Shown piece after piece: positions 1 through 7,711 of a stretch of DNA of 64,000 nucleotides. The stretch comes from CAWULT01 sp963923455. GTDB taxonomy: Bacteria > Acidobacteriota > Vicinamibacteria > Vicinamibacterales > UBA2999. A model generated the notes under the pieces. The model was not told where the DNA came from. It searched no databases and saw only the letters and a program-made list of their open reading frames with translations. The stretch is taken from assembly GCA_963923455.1 (NCBI GenBank), contig CAWULT010000001.1, positions 74,868 through 138,867 on the forward strand. The letters run 5' to 3'. The position numbers were made by a program, and so were the translations under genes. Each line of letters begins with the position of its first letter. Within the stretch, counting starts at the first letter, position 1.

Positions 1-2
1 TC

Positions 3-1184
3 CTGCAGGAGCGCATCACGGGCGTCGCCACGGTGCAGCTCTACCGGCGCGAGGCGCGGGACTACGCCGAGTTCGACCGGATCAACGCCGCGCATCGCGA
101 CGCGAACCTCGACTCGGTCTTCTACTACGCGGTGTTCTATCCGGCGGTGGAACTGGTCAGCGCACTCGCGGCGTCGCTGCTGATCTGGGTCGGCGGCGGC
201 TGGGCGCTCGACGGGTCGCTGACCCTCGGCGCGCTCGTGGCCTTCCTGCAGTATTCGCAGCGCTTCTTCCGGCCGATCAGCGACCTGTCCGAGAAGTTCA
301 ACGTGCTGCAGGGCGCCATGGCCTCGTCGGAGCGGATCTTCGGCCTGCTCGACACGCCGGTCGCCATCGCGTCGCCGCCGCAGCCGAAGCCGTTCACGCC
401 AGGCGCGATCCGTTTCGAGCACGTCGGCTTCTCGTACGTGCCGGGCGAGCCGGTGCTCGCGGACGTGTCGTTCGAGGTGCGCCCGGGGCAGCGGGTGGGC
501 ATCGTGGGCGCGACCGGGTCGGGCAAGTCGACGCTGGTGAACCTGCTGCTGCGGTTCTACGACGTGCAGGAGGGCCGGATCACGATCGGTGGAACAGACA
601 TTCGGGAGCTCGACCTCGCGGATCTGCGCGCGCAGTTCGGGCTGGTGCTGCAGGACGTGCATCTCTTCTCGGGCACCATCGCCGGCAACGTCCGCCTCGG
701 CAACGAGGCGATGACCGACGCGGCGGTGCAGGCCGCCGTCGATGCGGTGCACGCCGGCGCGTTCATCCGCCGGCTGCCGGACGGTCTGGAGACCGCGGTG
801 GCCGAGCGGGGGAGCACGTTGTCGGTCGGGCAGAAACAGCTGCTGTCGTTCGCGCGGGCCCTGGCGTCGGATCCGGCCGTGTTGATCCTCGACGAGGCGA
901 CGTCGAGCGTCGACACGGAGACCGAGGTGCTGATCAGGGAGGCGCTGCGGGTGCTGATGCGTGGCCGGACGACGATCGCGATCGCGCACCGGCTGTCGAC
1001 CATCCAGGACATGGACCTCATCCTGGTGCTCCATCGCGGCGAGCTCCGCGAGGTCGGCACGCACCAGGAACTGCTGGCGCGCCGCGGCATCTATCGCCGG
1101 CTGTACGAGCTTCAGTTCGCCGGCAGGGGGGCCGCGGAGGCCGTCTCACCGGTCGCGACGGCCTCGCCCGAAGGCGTGGCCTGA
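3..1184 (+). CDS. ABC exporter, permease-ATPase fusion (5' end outside window)
   Basis: This is the 3' part of an ABC exporter half-transporter. The reading frame is already open at the window edge, so the GTG at 33 is internal and not a start. The fragment covers the last part of the transmembrane domain, with hydrophobic segments in its first 80 codons, then a complete nucleotide-binding domain. Walker A (GATGSGKST), a signature in the form LSVGQ, Walker B (ILDEATSSVD) and the H-loop (IAHRLST) are all present. TMD-NBD order in one chain is that of the ABCB/MsbA-like type, which works as a dimer in the inner membrane. The substrate cannot be read from this part. Its 3' end overlaps the convergent 3D-domain gene by 73 bases. 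Confidence 0.93.
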   Translation: MQERITGVATVQLYRREARDYAEFDRINAAHRDANLDSVFYYAVFYPAVELVSALAASLLIWVGGGWALDGSLTLGALVAFLQYSQRFFRPISDLSEKFNVLQGAMASSERIFGLLDTPVAIASPPQPKPFTPGAIRFEHVGFSYVPGEPVLADVSFEVRPGQRVGIVGATGSGKSTLVNLLLRFYDVQEGRITIGGTDIRELDLADLRAQFGLVLQDVHLFSGTIAGNVRLGNEAMTDAAVQAAVDAVHAGAFIRRLPDGLETAVAERGSTLSVGQKQLLSFARALASDPAVLILDEATSSVDTETEVLIREALRVLMRGRTTIAIAHRLSTIQDMDLILVLHRGELREVGTHQELLARRGIYRRLYELQFAGRGAAEAVSPVATASPEGVA

Positions 1185-1792
1185 CCGCCGGGCTCCACGC
1201 CGGGGACGGGCGCGTCCGGGTCCGGCATCTCCTCGCCCACCGGGCCGAGGCTCGCGGGAGGGGGCGGCTCCGGAGGGGGAATCGTCCGGCGTGTCAGTCG
1301 GCCGCGGAAGATGCGGTCGATCAGGCCGGGGGAGCTGGCGCGCGGATCCCACCCAAGGCGCAGCACCGTGACCTGCACGTTCTTGCGCCCGAAGCTGAGC
1401 GCCTCCTTGCAGCTCCACATGTAGAGGTCGAGGTGGCTGCCCTGGACGGCCGGGCCGGTGTCCATCACGGTGTAGACGCCGTTGTACTTGGTGTCGCCGG
1501 TCGCGACGTTGAGGACGGTGCCGACCGGCAGCAGGGTCGGGTCCGCGGCGGCAACGCCCGTGCGCGCGACGACCCCGGAGGCCGTGGTGGTGCCCTTGCA
1601 GTAGGCGGTGGCGCTGAAGGGGAGCACGGCCCCAGGAGCGGGCTTGAGCGCGCCCTCGGTCGTCAGCATCGCCTGCCAGGCGGCGTAGCCGGAGTCGAGC
1701 ATCCGCGTCTCGTAGATGAGCACGAAGCCCATCACCGCGACGACGAGCGCGACGATCTTCAGCCCGAGCGACTGCGACAGCAGCGGGTTCAT
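1112..1792 (-). CDS. 3D-domain (MltA-like barrel) cell-wall protein
   Basis: The 226-residue protein has an N-terminal membrane anchor (residues about 10-28) and then a 3D domain at about 55-145, named for three conserved aspartates. The core reads ADPTLLPVGTVL, then VYTVMDTGP, then HLDLYMW, the arrangement seen in MltA-type lytic transglycosylases and Gram-positive stationary-phase wall proteins. A role in peptidoglycan cleavage or remodelling at the periplasmic face is inferred from the family. The C-terminal 60 residues are Pro/Gly/Glu-rich and look disordered. The ATG overlaps the thiL stop by one base (TGATG), so the two are probably co-translated. The 3' end runs 73 bases into the convergent ABC gene. 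Confidence 0.8.
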   Translation of the reverse strand: MNPLLSQSLGLKIVALVVAVMGFVLIYETRMLDSGYAAWQAMLTTEGALKPAPGAVLPFSATAYCKGTTTASGVVARTGVAAADPTLLPVGTVLNVATGDTKYNGVYTVMDTGPAVQGSHLDLYMWSCKEALSFGRKNVQVTVLRLGWDPRASSPGLIDRIFRGRLTRRTIPPPEPPPPASLGPVGEEMPDPDAPVPGVEPGGQATPSGEAVATGETASAAPLPAN

Positions 1793-2817
1793 CAGCGGAA
1801 ATGCTCGAACCCGGGTGGCACCGCGCGAGAGCCCTGGGGGCTCCGGACGCGCAGTTCCGGACTCCGGGTGACGACGCCGATCCGGGTTATCGGCAGATCG
1901 CCCATGTGCCGTCGCGCCGACCGCAGACGTCCTCGCTGGCGTGGACGAACCGTGAAGATCAGCTCGTAGTCGTCGCCGCCCATCAAGGCAGTATCCACCG
2001 GATCGCCGCCGTGGCGCTCGTGCCAGCGCCGAACCTCATCCGTGATGGGCAGGGCCTCCGCATCGAGCGTGATGCCGACGCCTGACGCCGCGGCAATCTG
2101 GCGGACGCCGTCGGCGAGGCCATCGCTGAGGTCCATGGCGCTCGAGGCCGCGCCGTTCAGCGCGAGCTGCAGCCCGGCGCGGACGCGCGGCGTGGGCCGC
2201 AGGTACCGCGCCTCGCAGGCGGCCGAACCGGCGGGGACGTCGGTGGGCGGAGCCGTGGGATCGGCCAGCCGCGCCTGGAGGGCGCGCAGGCCGACCGCGG
2301 CGTCGCCGAGCGTCCCCGTCACATAGACGTCGTCACCGGGGCGCGCGCCGGCCCGCCGCAGCACCCGCCGGCGTCGGACGCTGCCGATGGCCGTCACGTC
2401 GACCATCAGCGGCCCTGGCGTTCGCGTGATGTTGCCGCCGATGAGTGCCACGCGGTGCGCCGCCGCGACGTCGAGCAGCCCGGCGACCACGCCGTCGAGG
2501 ACGTCGAGAGGCAGGAGCGCTGGCAGCGCCAGCGACAGCAGGGCCGCGCGCGGGTGTGCCCCCATGGCGGCCAGGTCGCTCAGGTTGACCGCCAGGGCCC
2601 GGTGACCGACGTCGTAGCCCGTCATCAGGCGCAGGTCGAAGTGCACGCCGTCGACCAGTGCGTCGGTCGTATAGACGTCGAGTTCTCCCCGCGGGGGCTC
2701 GATGACGGCCGCGTCGTCGCCAGGGCCGACGACCACCCACGACGGCTGCGACAGTCGCGTGGTGATCCGCGCGATCAGCTCGTGCTCGCCGACGTCGCTG
2801 ACGGTGACTGGTGGCAC
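1792..2817 (-). CDS. thiL: thiamine-monophosphate kinase
   Basis: ThiL phosphorylates thiamine monophosphate to the active cofactor thiamine diphosphate using ATP. The 341-residue length is normal. Visible family features are the N-terminal GPGDDAAV Mg-ATP motif near residue 31, the DALVDGVHFD segment, NLSDLAAMGAHP, GGNITRT and the C-terminal MDLSDGLADG and MGGDDYELIFTV blocks. The only plausible start is GTG at 2817, because no ATG or TTG lies upstream in frame before the conserved GEHELI segment. The gene follows the 6S RNA gene and overlaps the 3D-domain gene. Confidence 0.93.
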   Translation of the reverse strand: MPPVTVSDVGEHELIARITTRLSQPSWVVVGPGDDAAVIEPPRGELDVYTTDALVDGVHFDLRLMTGYDVGHRALAVNLSDLAAMGAHPRAALLSLALPALLPLDVLDGVVAGLLDVAAAHRVALIGGNITRTPGPLMVDVTAIGSVRRRRVLRRAGARPGDDVYVTGTLGDAAVGLRALQARLADPTAPPTDVPAGSAACEARYLRPTPRVRAGLQLALNGAASSAMDLSDGLADGVRQIAAASGVGITLDAEALPITDEVRRWHERHGGDPVDTALMGGDDYELIFTVRPRQRGRLRSARRHMGDLPITRIGVVTRSPELRVRSPQGSRAVPPGFEHFR

Positions 2818-2849
2818 GGGTCTGTTCTGGTGTCTCAGGCGGGACCGGC

Positions 2850-3040
2850 GAGAAGTGCCCCGCTTTGCCGTGTGGGGAGGTCGTTAGAACCTGCGGTTAG
2901 CAGGTGGAGCCGCTGTTGAAAGTCGCGCTTCAGGCTTCCTCGGAACAGAGGCATGCACAACACGCGACCTCGCGACTCGCTTGGATGGTACATTGGCTCT
3001 GACGAGCCTCCGAAAACCATCACGAGCAAAGCAGGAGCGA
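2850..3040 (-). ncRNA. ssrS: 6S RNA (ssrS), regulator of housekeeping RNA polymerase
   Basis: The minus strand between zapA and thiL matches the 6S RNA pattern. It contains GAAGCCTGAAGCGCGAC followed by CCACCTGC, a short loop, and GCAGGTTC, which corresponds to the conserved 3' half of proteobacterial 6S RNA (GAAGCCTTAA..GCGAC..CACCTTG..CAAGGTTC). The ends can close: UCCUGCUUUGCU near 3024-3036 pairs with GGCAAAGCGGGG near 2858-2869. This gives a terminal stem of about 12 bp with G-U pairs and a transcript of about 190 nt. Location directly after zapA is the same as in E. coli. 6S RNA mimics an open promoter and sequesters sigma70 holoenzyme in stationary phase. The exact ends are estimates. 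Confidence 0.85.
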
Positions 3041-3045
3041 AACCG

Positions 3046-3051
3046 ATTCTA
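3046..3051 (-). promoter_or_regulatory. candidate -10 box of the 6S RNA gene
   Basis: TAGAAT on the minus strand lies about 6 bases upstream of the predicted 6S RNA 5' end. The -35 region is weak. Confidence 0.45.
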
Positions 3052-3084
3052 ACGTACTGCCCGGCGGAGGGCGAGGCCCGGGTT

Positions 3085-3405
3085 CTAGGCGCCGAGGGTG
3101 CCGGCGCTCGAGGCCTGCAGGGAACCGAGAGCGTCATCGACGAGACGCTCGAGGCGGAGGGCCCGCTCGTTGAGTTCGCCGCTCGTCGACGACTGCTGCT
3201 GGCGGGCACGAAAGCACTCGTCCGCGATGTTCATCGCGACGAGGACCGCCAGCCCGAGCATGTCGCTGGCGGGCACGGCATCGGCCGCGGCCCGCATCTT
3301 CTGGTCCACGTAGGCCGCCAGTTCGGCCACGTAGGACGCGTCGAGGTTGCTGCGGATCGGATACCGCTGCCCGGCGATCTCGACGCTGACGATGCTCTGG
3401 CTCAT
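3085..3405 (-). CDS. zapA: cell division protein ZapA
   Basis: The 106-residue protein begins with a ZapA globular head (VSVEIAGQRYPIRSN at residues 6-20, then AELAAYVDQKMR) and ends in a coiled coil (about 65-100). ZapA binds FtsZ and bundles protofilaments at the Z-ring. LAVLVAMNIADE in the middle is a typical ZapA helix. It lies 5 bases after the upstream coiled-coil gene and directly before the 6S RNA gene, a synteny shared with distant bacteria. Confidence 0.9.
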   Translation of the reverse strand: MSQSIVSVEIAGQRYPIRSNLDASYVAELAAYVDQKMRAAADAVPASDMLGLAVLVAMNIADECFRARQQQSSTSGELNERALRLERLVDDALGSLQASSAGTLGA

Positions 3406-3410
3406 CCCTG

Positions 3411-3692
3411 TTACAGGCTCAGGCCTTCGAGCTGCTGCAGCATGTCGGCCACGCGGGTGCGGATCTGGTCGCGCTCGTCGCGCAGGGCGGAGAGCTCGGT
3501 GCCGGTGTGCTCTGCGTCGACCAGGCGCGCCCGCAGCGACGTCAGTTCAGCCGACAGGCGCGCGTTCTCGTCCGCGGCCTTCTGCTGATCCTCGCGCAGC
3601 TGCGTCACCAACCCCACGAGCAACTTCACCTTGTCTTCGAGCCGGTCGATCGGATCGACGTCCATCGTACGCGCGAGCGCTTGCTTCACCAT
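3411..3692 (-). CDS. zapB: ZapB-like coiled-coil protein
   Basis: This 93-residue protein is almost entirely coiled coil. It starts near IDRLEDKVKLLVGLVTQLR and has a leucine heptad pattern through residue 85, as in ZapB, the small dimeric coil that links ZapA to MatP and stabilises the Z-ring. The position immediately upstream of zapA supports a division role. Coiled coils are easily over-assigned, so the ZapB name rests mainly on size and context. Confidence 0.65.
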   Translation of the reverse strand: MVKQALARTMDVDPIDRLEDKVKLLVGLVTQLREDQQKAADENARLSAELTSLRARLVDAEHTGTELSALRDERDQIRTRVADMLQQLEGLSL

Positions 3693-3776
3693 CCGCGGTC
3701 AACCTCGTCGTGAGAATGTGTGCGGAATGGTGACACGAACGACGCGGACAGGCAAGACGGAAGCCCGCGTCGCAGG

Positions 3777-5834
3777 TCAGCGCTGCACGGCGCGGTGGGT
3801 CGAGACGAGTGCGGCCAGCACGGCATCGGTCGCAGCCTGGACCTCGGCGTCGGTGAGCGTCCGCTCCGGAGACCTGAAGGTCAGCCGAATCGAGACGCTG
3901 ACCTTGCCGTCGGGGACGCCCTTCCCCTGGTAGCGGTCGAACTCGCGCACCGACTGGAGCGTCGCCGGGGCCACCGCGAGCGCCGTCTGGCGCAGCGCGG
4001 CGACAGGCAGGGTGTCGTCGACGAGCAGCGACAGGTCCCGCGCGACCGACGGGAAGCGGGGCAGGGGTTCCATCCGGACGTCCCCGGCTCTCGCGCAGGT
4101 CTCGGCCGCGTCGAGATCGAGCTCGGCGACGTAGACCGCGTCGTGGGCCGGCAGGCCATACTGGTCGGCGAGCGCCGGAGCGAGCTGGCCGAGCACGCCC
4201 AGGCGGGTCGTGCCGGCGAGGACCGCCCCTGCGCGGCCCGGCGCGAGCCACGCCTCGTGGTGTGGCGCCACGCTGATGTCGACGCGGACCGTCTGGCAGA
4301 TCCGCTCGACGATGGCCTTGATGTCGAAGAAGTCGACGTCGCCGCCCGTGCCGCTCCAGTGAGCGACCGAGGACGCGCCCGTCCACGCGCAGGCGACGCG
4401 GCGGCGTTCGCCCGCGGCGCGGGTGAACGCGTTGCCCACCTCGAAGAGGCGCACATCGCGCTGCTCGCGGCGGCGGTTGTGCGCCACGGCGGCCAGCAGG
4501 CCTGGGAGCACGGAAGGCCGCAGCACCGCGAAGGTCTCGGACAGCGGGTTCGCAATGGGCACGATGTCGTCCGCGGCGGCGAACGGCGCGGCGGCCGTCG
4601 CCGAGACGAAGCCGAACGTCATCGTCTCGAAGAAGCCGGCGCCGGTCAGCACCGATCGGAGCTGGCGGGCGCGTGAGATGCGCGGATCGATGGGTGCGGG
4701 CGGCGTGGTGAGCGCCGGAAAGGACACGGGCACCCGGTCGAATCCATGGTGCCGCGCCACCTCCTCGACGAGATCCACTTCACGGAGCACGTCGACGCGG
4801 CGTGTCGGTACCGCGACGTCCCAGCCGTCGGCCGTGGGACGCAGGCCGAAGCCGAGGGCTCCCAGCAGGCGGGTGACGTCGGCGTCCGGGATCGCGAGGC
4901 CGATGAGGGCGGCGAGCCGCTCCCGACGCAGGCGCAGCGACCGCGGCGCGGCGGGAGCCGGATGACGGTCGATGATCGCGCCTCGGGCCGTGCCGGTACC
5001 GGTGGCGGCGAGCAGCGCGCAGGCTCGCGCCATCGCCGTCGCCGCGGCCTCGGGGTCGGCGCCGCGCTCGAAACGCATGCTCGCCTCGGTCTTCAGGCCG
5101 AGCCTCCTGCTGGTGCGGCGCACCGACAGCGGGTCGAAGCAGGCACTCTCGAGCGCGATCGTGACGGTGCCGTCGTGCACCTCGGAGTCGGCGCCGCCCA
5201 TCACGCCGGCGACGGCGCACGCGCGCTGCGCGTCGGCGATCACGAGCATCTCGGGCGTGAGCGTGCGCGTCTGGCCGTCGAGGGTCTTCAGCGTTTCGCC
5301 CGCGTGGGCGGGACGCACGCGGATCTCCGCACCGGCCAGCGTCGAGAGGTCGAACGCGTGCATCGGGTGGCCCAGTTCGAGGAGCACGTAGTTCGTGATG
5401 TCGACGACGTTGCTGATCGGCCGCACGCCGGCGGCGCGCAGCCGCGCCTGCATCCACTCGGGTGAAGGGCCGACGGCGACGTCGGCGACGGCCGCAGTGT
5501 AGCGGGGGCAGAGCTCCGGCGCCTCGATCACGACGTCGACTTCGGCCCGCGCGACCGGGCTGAGGGGGGCCAATGCGAGGCGGTCGCCCGGTGGGGCCAC
5601 CGCGGGGACGCGGAGCGGGAGGCCGAAGGCCGTGGCCACCTCGCGCGCCATGCCGAGGACAGACATGCAGTCCGGCCGGTTGGCGGTCACCTCGAAGTCG
5701 AGCACGGCGTCGTCGGCGCCGGCTGCGTCGATTGACTCGACGGCGAAGCCGCGCACCGACATGGTGGCCGCGATCTCGGCCGGGGTGCCGGGGACGTCGA
5801 CGAACTCACGAAGCCAGGAGACGAGCACCTTCAC
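3777..5834 (-). CDS. pheT: phenylalanine--tRNA ligase beta subunit, short form lacking the B2 domain
   Basis: The 685-residue beta subunit forms the (alpha-beta)2 PheRS that charges tRNA-Phe in the cytosol. Domains visible in order are an N-terminal B1 segment (MKVLVSWLREFVDV), the B3/B4 tRNA-editing region (VVDITNYVLLELGHPMHAFD, about 145-165), B5 with VDLVEEVARHHGFDRVP, and the C-terminal FDX-ACB domain (PRFPSVARDLSLLV, about 590-685). Usual bacterial PheT is about 790-800 residues. Here the sequence passes directly from the B1 helix (about residue 35) to FEVTANRPDC, so the roughly 110-residue EMAP/OB-fold B2 domain is missing. The ATG lies 10 bases after pheS. Confidence 0.95.
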   Translation of the reverse strand: MKVLVSWLREFVDVPGTPAEIAATMSVRGFAVESIDAAGADDAVLDFEVTANRPDCMSVLGMAREVATAFGLPLRVPAVAPPGDRLALAPLSPVARAEVDVVIEAPELCPRYTAAVADVAVGPSPEWMQARLRAAGVRPISNVVDITNYVLLELGHPMHAFDLSTLAGAEIRVRPAHAGETLKTLDGQTRTLTPEMLVIADAQRACAVAGVMGGADSEVHDGTVTIALESACFDPLSVRRTSRRLGLKTEASMRFERGADPEAAATAMARACALLAATGTGTARGAIIDRHPAPAAPRSLRLRRERLAALIGLAIPDADVTRLLGALGFGLRPTADGWDVAVPTRRVDVLREVDLVEEVARHHGFDRVPVSFPALTTPPAPIDPRISRARQLRSVLTGAGFFETMTFGFVSATAAAPFAAADDIVPIANPLSETFAVLRPSVLPGLLAAVAHNRRREQRDVRLFEVGNAFTRAAGERRRVACAWTGASSVAHWSGTGGDVDFFDIKAIVERICQTVRVDISVAPHHEAWLAPGRAGAVLAGTTRLGVLGQLAPALADQYGLPAHDAVYVAELDLDAAETCARAGDVRMEPLPRFPSVARDLSLLVDDTLPVAALRQTALAVAPATLQSVREFDRYQGKGVPDGKVSVSIRLTFRSPERTLTDAEVQAATDAVLAALVSTHRAVQR

Positions 5835-5844
5835 GGCGATGCCC

Positions 5845-6936
5845 TCAGATCGGGAACTGCTCGAGGAAGCGGATGTCGTTCTCGTAGAACAGGCGGATGT
5901 CGTCGACGCCGTACTTCAGCATCGCCACGCGCTCCATGCCCATTCCGAACGCGAAGCCGGAGACCTTGTCGGGATCGTACCCGACGGCTTCGAAGACGGC
6001 CGGGTGCACCATGCCGCTGCCGAGGATCTCGAGCCAGCCGGTGTGCTTGCAGACGCCGCAGCCCGATCCGCCGCAACTGCGGCAGCTGATGTCGACCTCG
6101 GCGGAGGGCTCGGTGTAGGGGAAGAAGCTCGGGCGCAACCGCACCGTGACGTCGCCGAAGAGCGCGCGCAGCATCGTCTCGAACGTGCCCTTGAGGTCGG
6201 ACAGCGACACGCGTTCACCGACGACGAGCCCCTCGCACTGCTGGAACATCGGCGTGTGCGTCAGGTCCAGGTTGTCACGACGGTACACGCGGCCGGGCAC
6301 CAGGATGCGCAGTGGCGGCGCGTAGGTCTTCATGTACCGGATCTGCATCGCGGACGTGTGCGTCCGCAGCAGCGTGGCCGCGCGCACCTGCGATGGCGGC
6401 ACGGCCCCGCGGTGTGCGCCCCAGGTGCCGCCGACCGTGGGGACACCGAGGTACAGCGTGTCCTGCATGTCGCGCGCGGGGTGATCCGGCGGCATGTTGA
6501 GGGCCTCGAAGTTGTGGAAGTCGTCCTCGACTTCCGGGCCTTCGAGGATCTCGTAGCCCATGCGCGCGAAGATGTCCTCGACCTGCTGGCGGACCTGCAT
6601 CAGCGGATGCACCCGGCCGATGGCGCGGTCGCGCGCCGCGAGGGTGACGTCCACCGCCCCGGCCGGCGGCCGGCTCGACTCGAGCAGCGCGCGGGCGCCG
6701 TCGAGTGCGGTCTCGATCTCGGTCTTCAGCGCGTTGACGGCGGCTCCGAACGCCCGGCGGTCGTCGGCCGGCAGCGAGGAGAGCTGCTTCATCAGCACCG
6801 TGACCGCGCCGGCCTTGCGGCTCAGGAATTCGTCGGTCACGGCCTTGATGTCGGCGTCGGACGACGCGGAGGCCAGCCGCGCGCGAAACCGCTCGCGGAC
6901 GGCATCGATGACGGAAACGTCGATGGGGGAGGACAT
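5845..6936 (-). CDS. pheS: phenylalanine--tRNA ligase alpha subunit
   Basis: The 363-residue catalytic alpha subunit has an N-terminal coiled coil (about 1-95) and then a class II synthetase core. Motif 2 appears around VYRRDNLDLTHTPMF and motif 3 around GFAFGMGMERVAMLKYGVDDIR. A cysteine cluster, CRSCGGSGCGVC, precedes HTGWLEILGSGMVHP, as in many PheS of this type. The 10-base gap to pheT and position after rplT match the conserved rpmI-rplT-pheS-pheT order. Confidence 0.96.
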   Translation of the reverse strand: MSSPIDVSVIDAVRERFRARLASASSDADIKAVTDEFLSRKAGAVTVLMKQLSSLPADDRRAFGAAVNALKTEIETALDGARALLESSRPPAGAVDVTLAARDRAIGRVHPLMQVRQQVEDIFARMGYEILEGPEVEDDFHNFEALNMPPDHPARDMQDTLYLGVPTVGGTWGAHRGAVPPSQVRAATLLRTHTSAMQIRYMKTYAPPLRILVPGRVYRRDNLDLTHTPMFQQCEGLVVGERVSLSDLKGTFETMLRALFGDVTVRLRPSFFPYTEPSAEVDISCRSCGGSGCGVCKHTGWLEILGSGMVHPAVFEAVGYDPDKVSGFAFGMGMERVAMLKYGVDDIRLFYENDIRFLEQFPI

Positions 6937-7035
6937 CGTGGATCCGGGCTGGCTGGCCGGGGACCGCCCGGCCGGGCTACGCGCCGACGGACGAGGCGTG
7001 GTCCGCCTCGGCGTCGGACGCGAAGCGCGGGCCGA

Positions 7036-7410
7036 TCAGGCCTGCGGCTGGGCGGTGGGAAGGGCGGCCTTCGCCTGCGCGGCCACCTTGGCGAACGCGG
7101 CCGCCGACGCCACGGCCAGGTCGGCCAGGGCCTTGCGGTCGAGCGCGCTGCCCGCCGCCTTCAGGCCGCGGATGAGCTGCGCGTACGTCAAGCCGTTCTC
7201 GCGAGCCGCCGCGTTGATGCGGACGATCCAGAGGCGGCGGAAGTCCCGCTTCTTGTTCTTGCGGCCCACGTAGGCGTACTTGGCCGCCGTGTCGACCGAC
7301 TCCTTCGCGGCGCGGTACAGCTTGCTCTTGGTCTGGTAGAAGCCCTTGGCGCGGGCGAGCAGCTTCTTCCGCTTGGCGCGCCGGACTGATCCTCGCTTGA
7401 CTCTCGGCAT
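7036..7410 (-). CDS. rplT: 50S ribosomal protein L20
   Basis: L20 is needed early in 50S assembly and often represses its own operon. The 124-residue protein starts MPRVKRGSVRRAKRKK and has the globular LWIVRINAAARENGLTYAQLIRGL segment. The C-terminal tail (about 115-124) is slightly longer than usual. A perfect 18-bp palindrome lies immediately upstream of its ribosome-binding site, in the spacer after rpmI. Confidence 0.97.
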   Translation of the reverse strand: MPRVKRGSVRRAKRKKLLARAKGFYQTKSKLYRAAKESVDTAAKYAYVGRKNKKRDFRRLWIVRINAAARENGLTYAQLIRGLKAAGSALDRKALADLAVASAAAFAKVAAQAKAALPTAQPQA

Positions 7411-7421
7411 TTCGTTCCTCG

Positions 7422-7439
7422 GGCCGGCTCGAGCCGGCC
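7422..7439 (-). promoter_or_regulatory. perfect 18-bp palindrome before the rplT ribosome-binding site
   Basis: The 18 bases form a perfect inverted repeat that in RNA folds into a 7-bp GGCCGGC/GCCGGCC stem with a TCGA loop. It is followed within a few bases by the GAGGAA Shine-Dalgarno and the rplT ATG. It could modulate rplT translation. Function is inference. Confidence 0.5.
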
Positions 7440-7490
7440 GTTACTCGTCAACTCTTCGTCGCGACAGGTCGCGGGTGCCCTGACGGACCC

Positions 7491-7688
7491 TTACTTGTAG
7501 GGCAGCATCAGACGCAGCTTCGCCGCGTCGACGTCGGCCACCGCCTTGGGTCCGCGCATGTGGCGCTTCACCTTGGTCGACTTGCTCGTCAGGATGTGGC
7601 GCTTGAACGCGCTCGCCCGCTTGAACTGGCCCGTGGCGGTCTTCTTGAAGCGCTTGGCGGCGCCTCGGTGCGTCTTCAGTTTCGGCAT
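7491..7688 (-). CDS. rpmI: 50S ribosomal protein L35
   Basis: The 65-residue protein is basic and starts MPKLKTHRGAAKRFKKTATG, the standard L35 N-terminus. It sits between infC (23-base gap) and rplT (80-base gap) in the usual infC-rpmI-rplT order. Confidence 0.97.
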   Translation of the reverse strand: MPKLKTHRGAAKRFKKTATGQFKRASAFKRHILTSKSTKVKRHMRGPKAVADVDAAKLRLMLPYK

Positions 7689-7711
7689 AACCTCGATCCC
7701 GTCTCCTAACC

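Noticed and set aside
5835..5844. Mis-called start explaining the short PheT
   Set aside because: pheS ends 10 bases upstream, and the missing domain is internal, after an intact N-terminal segment.
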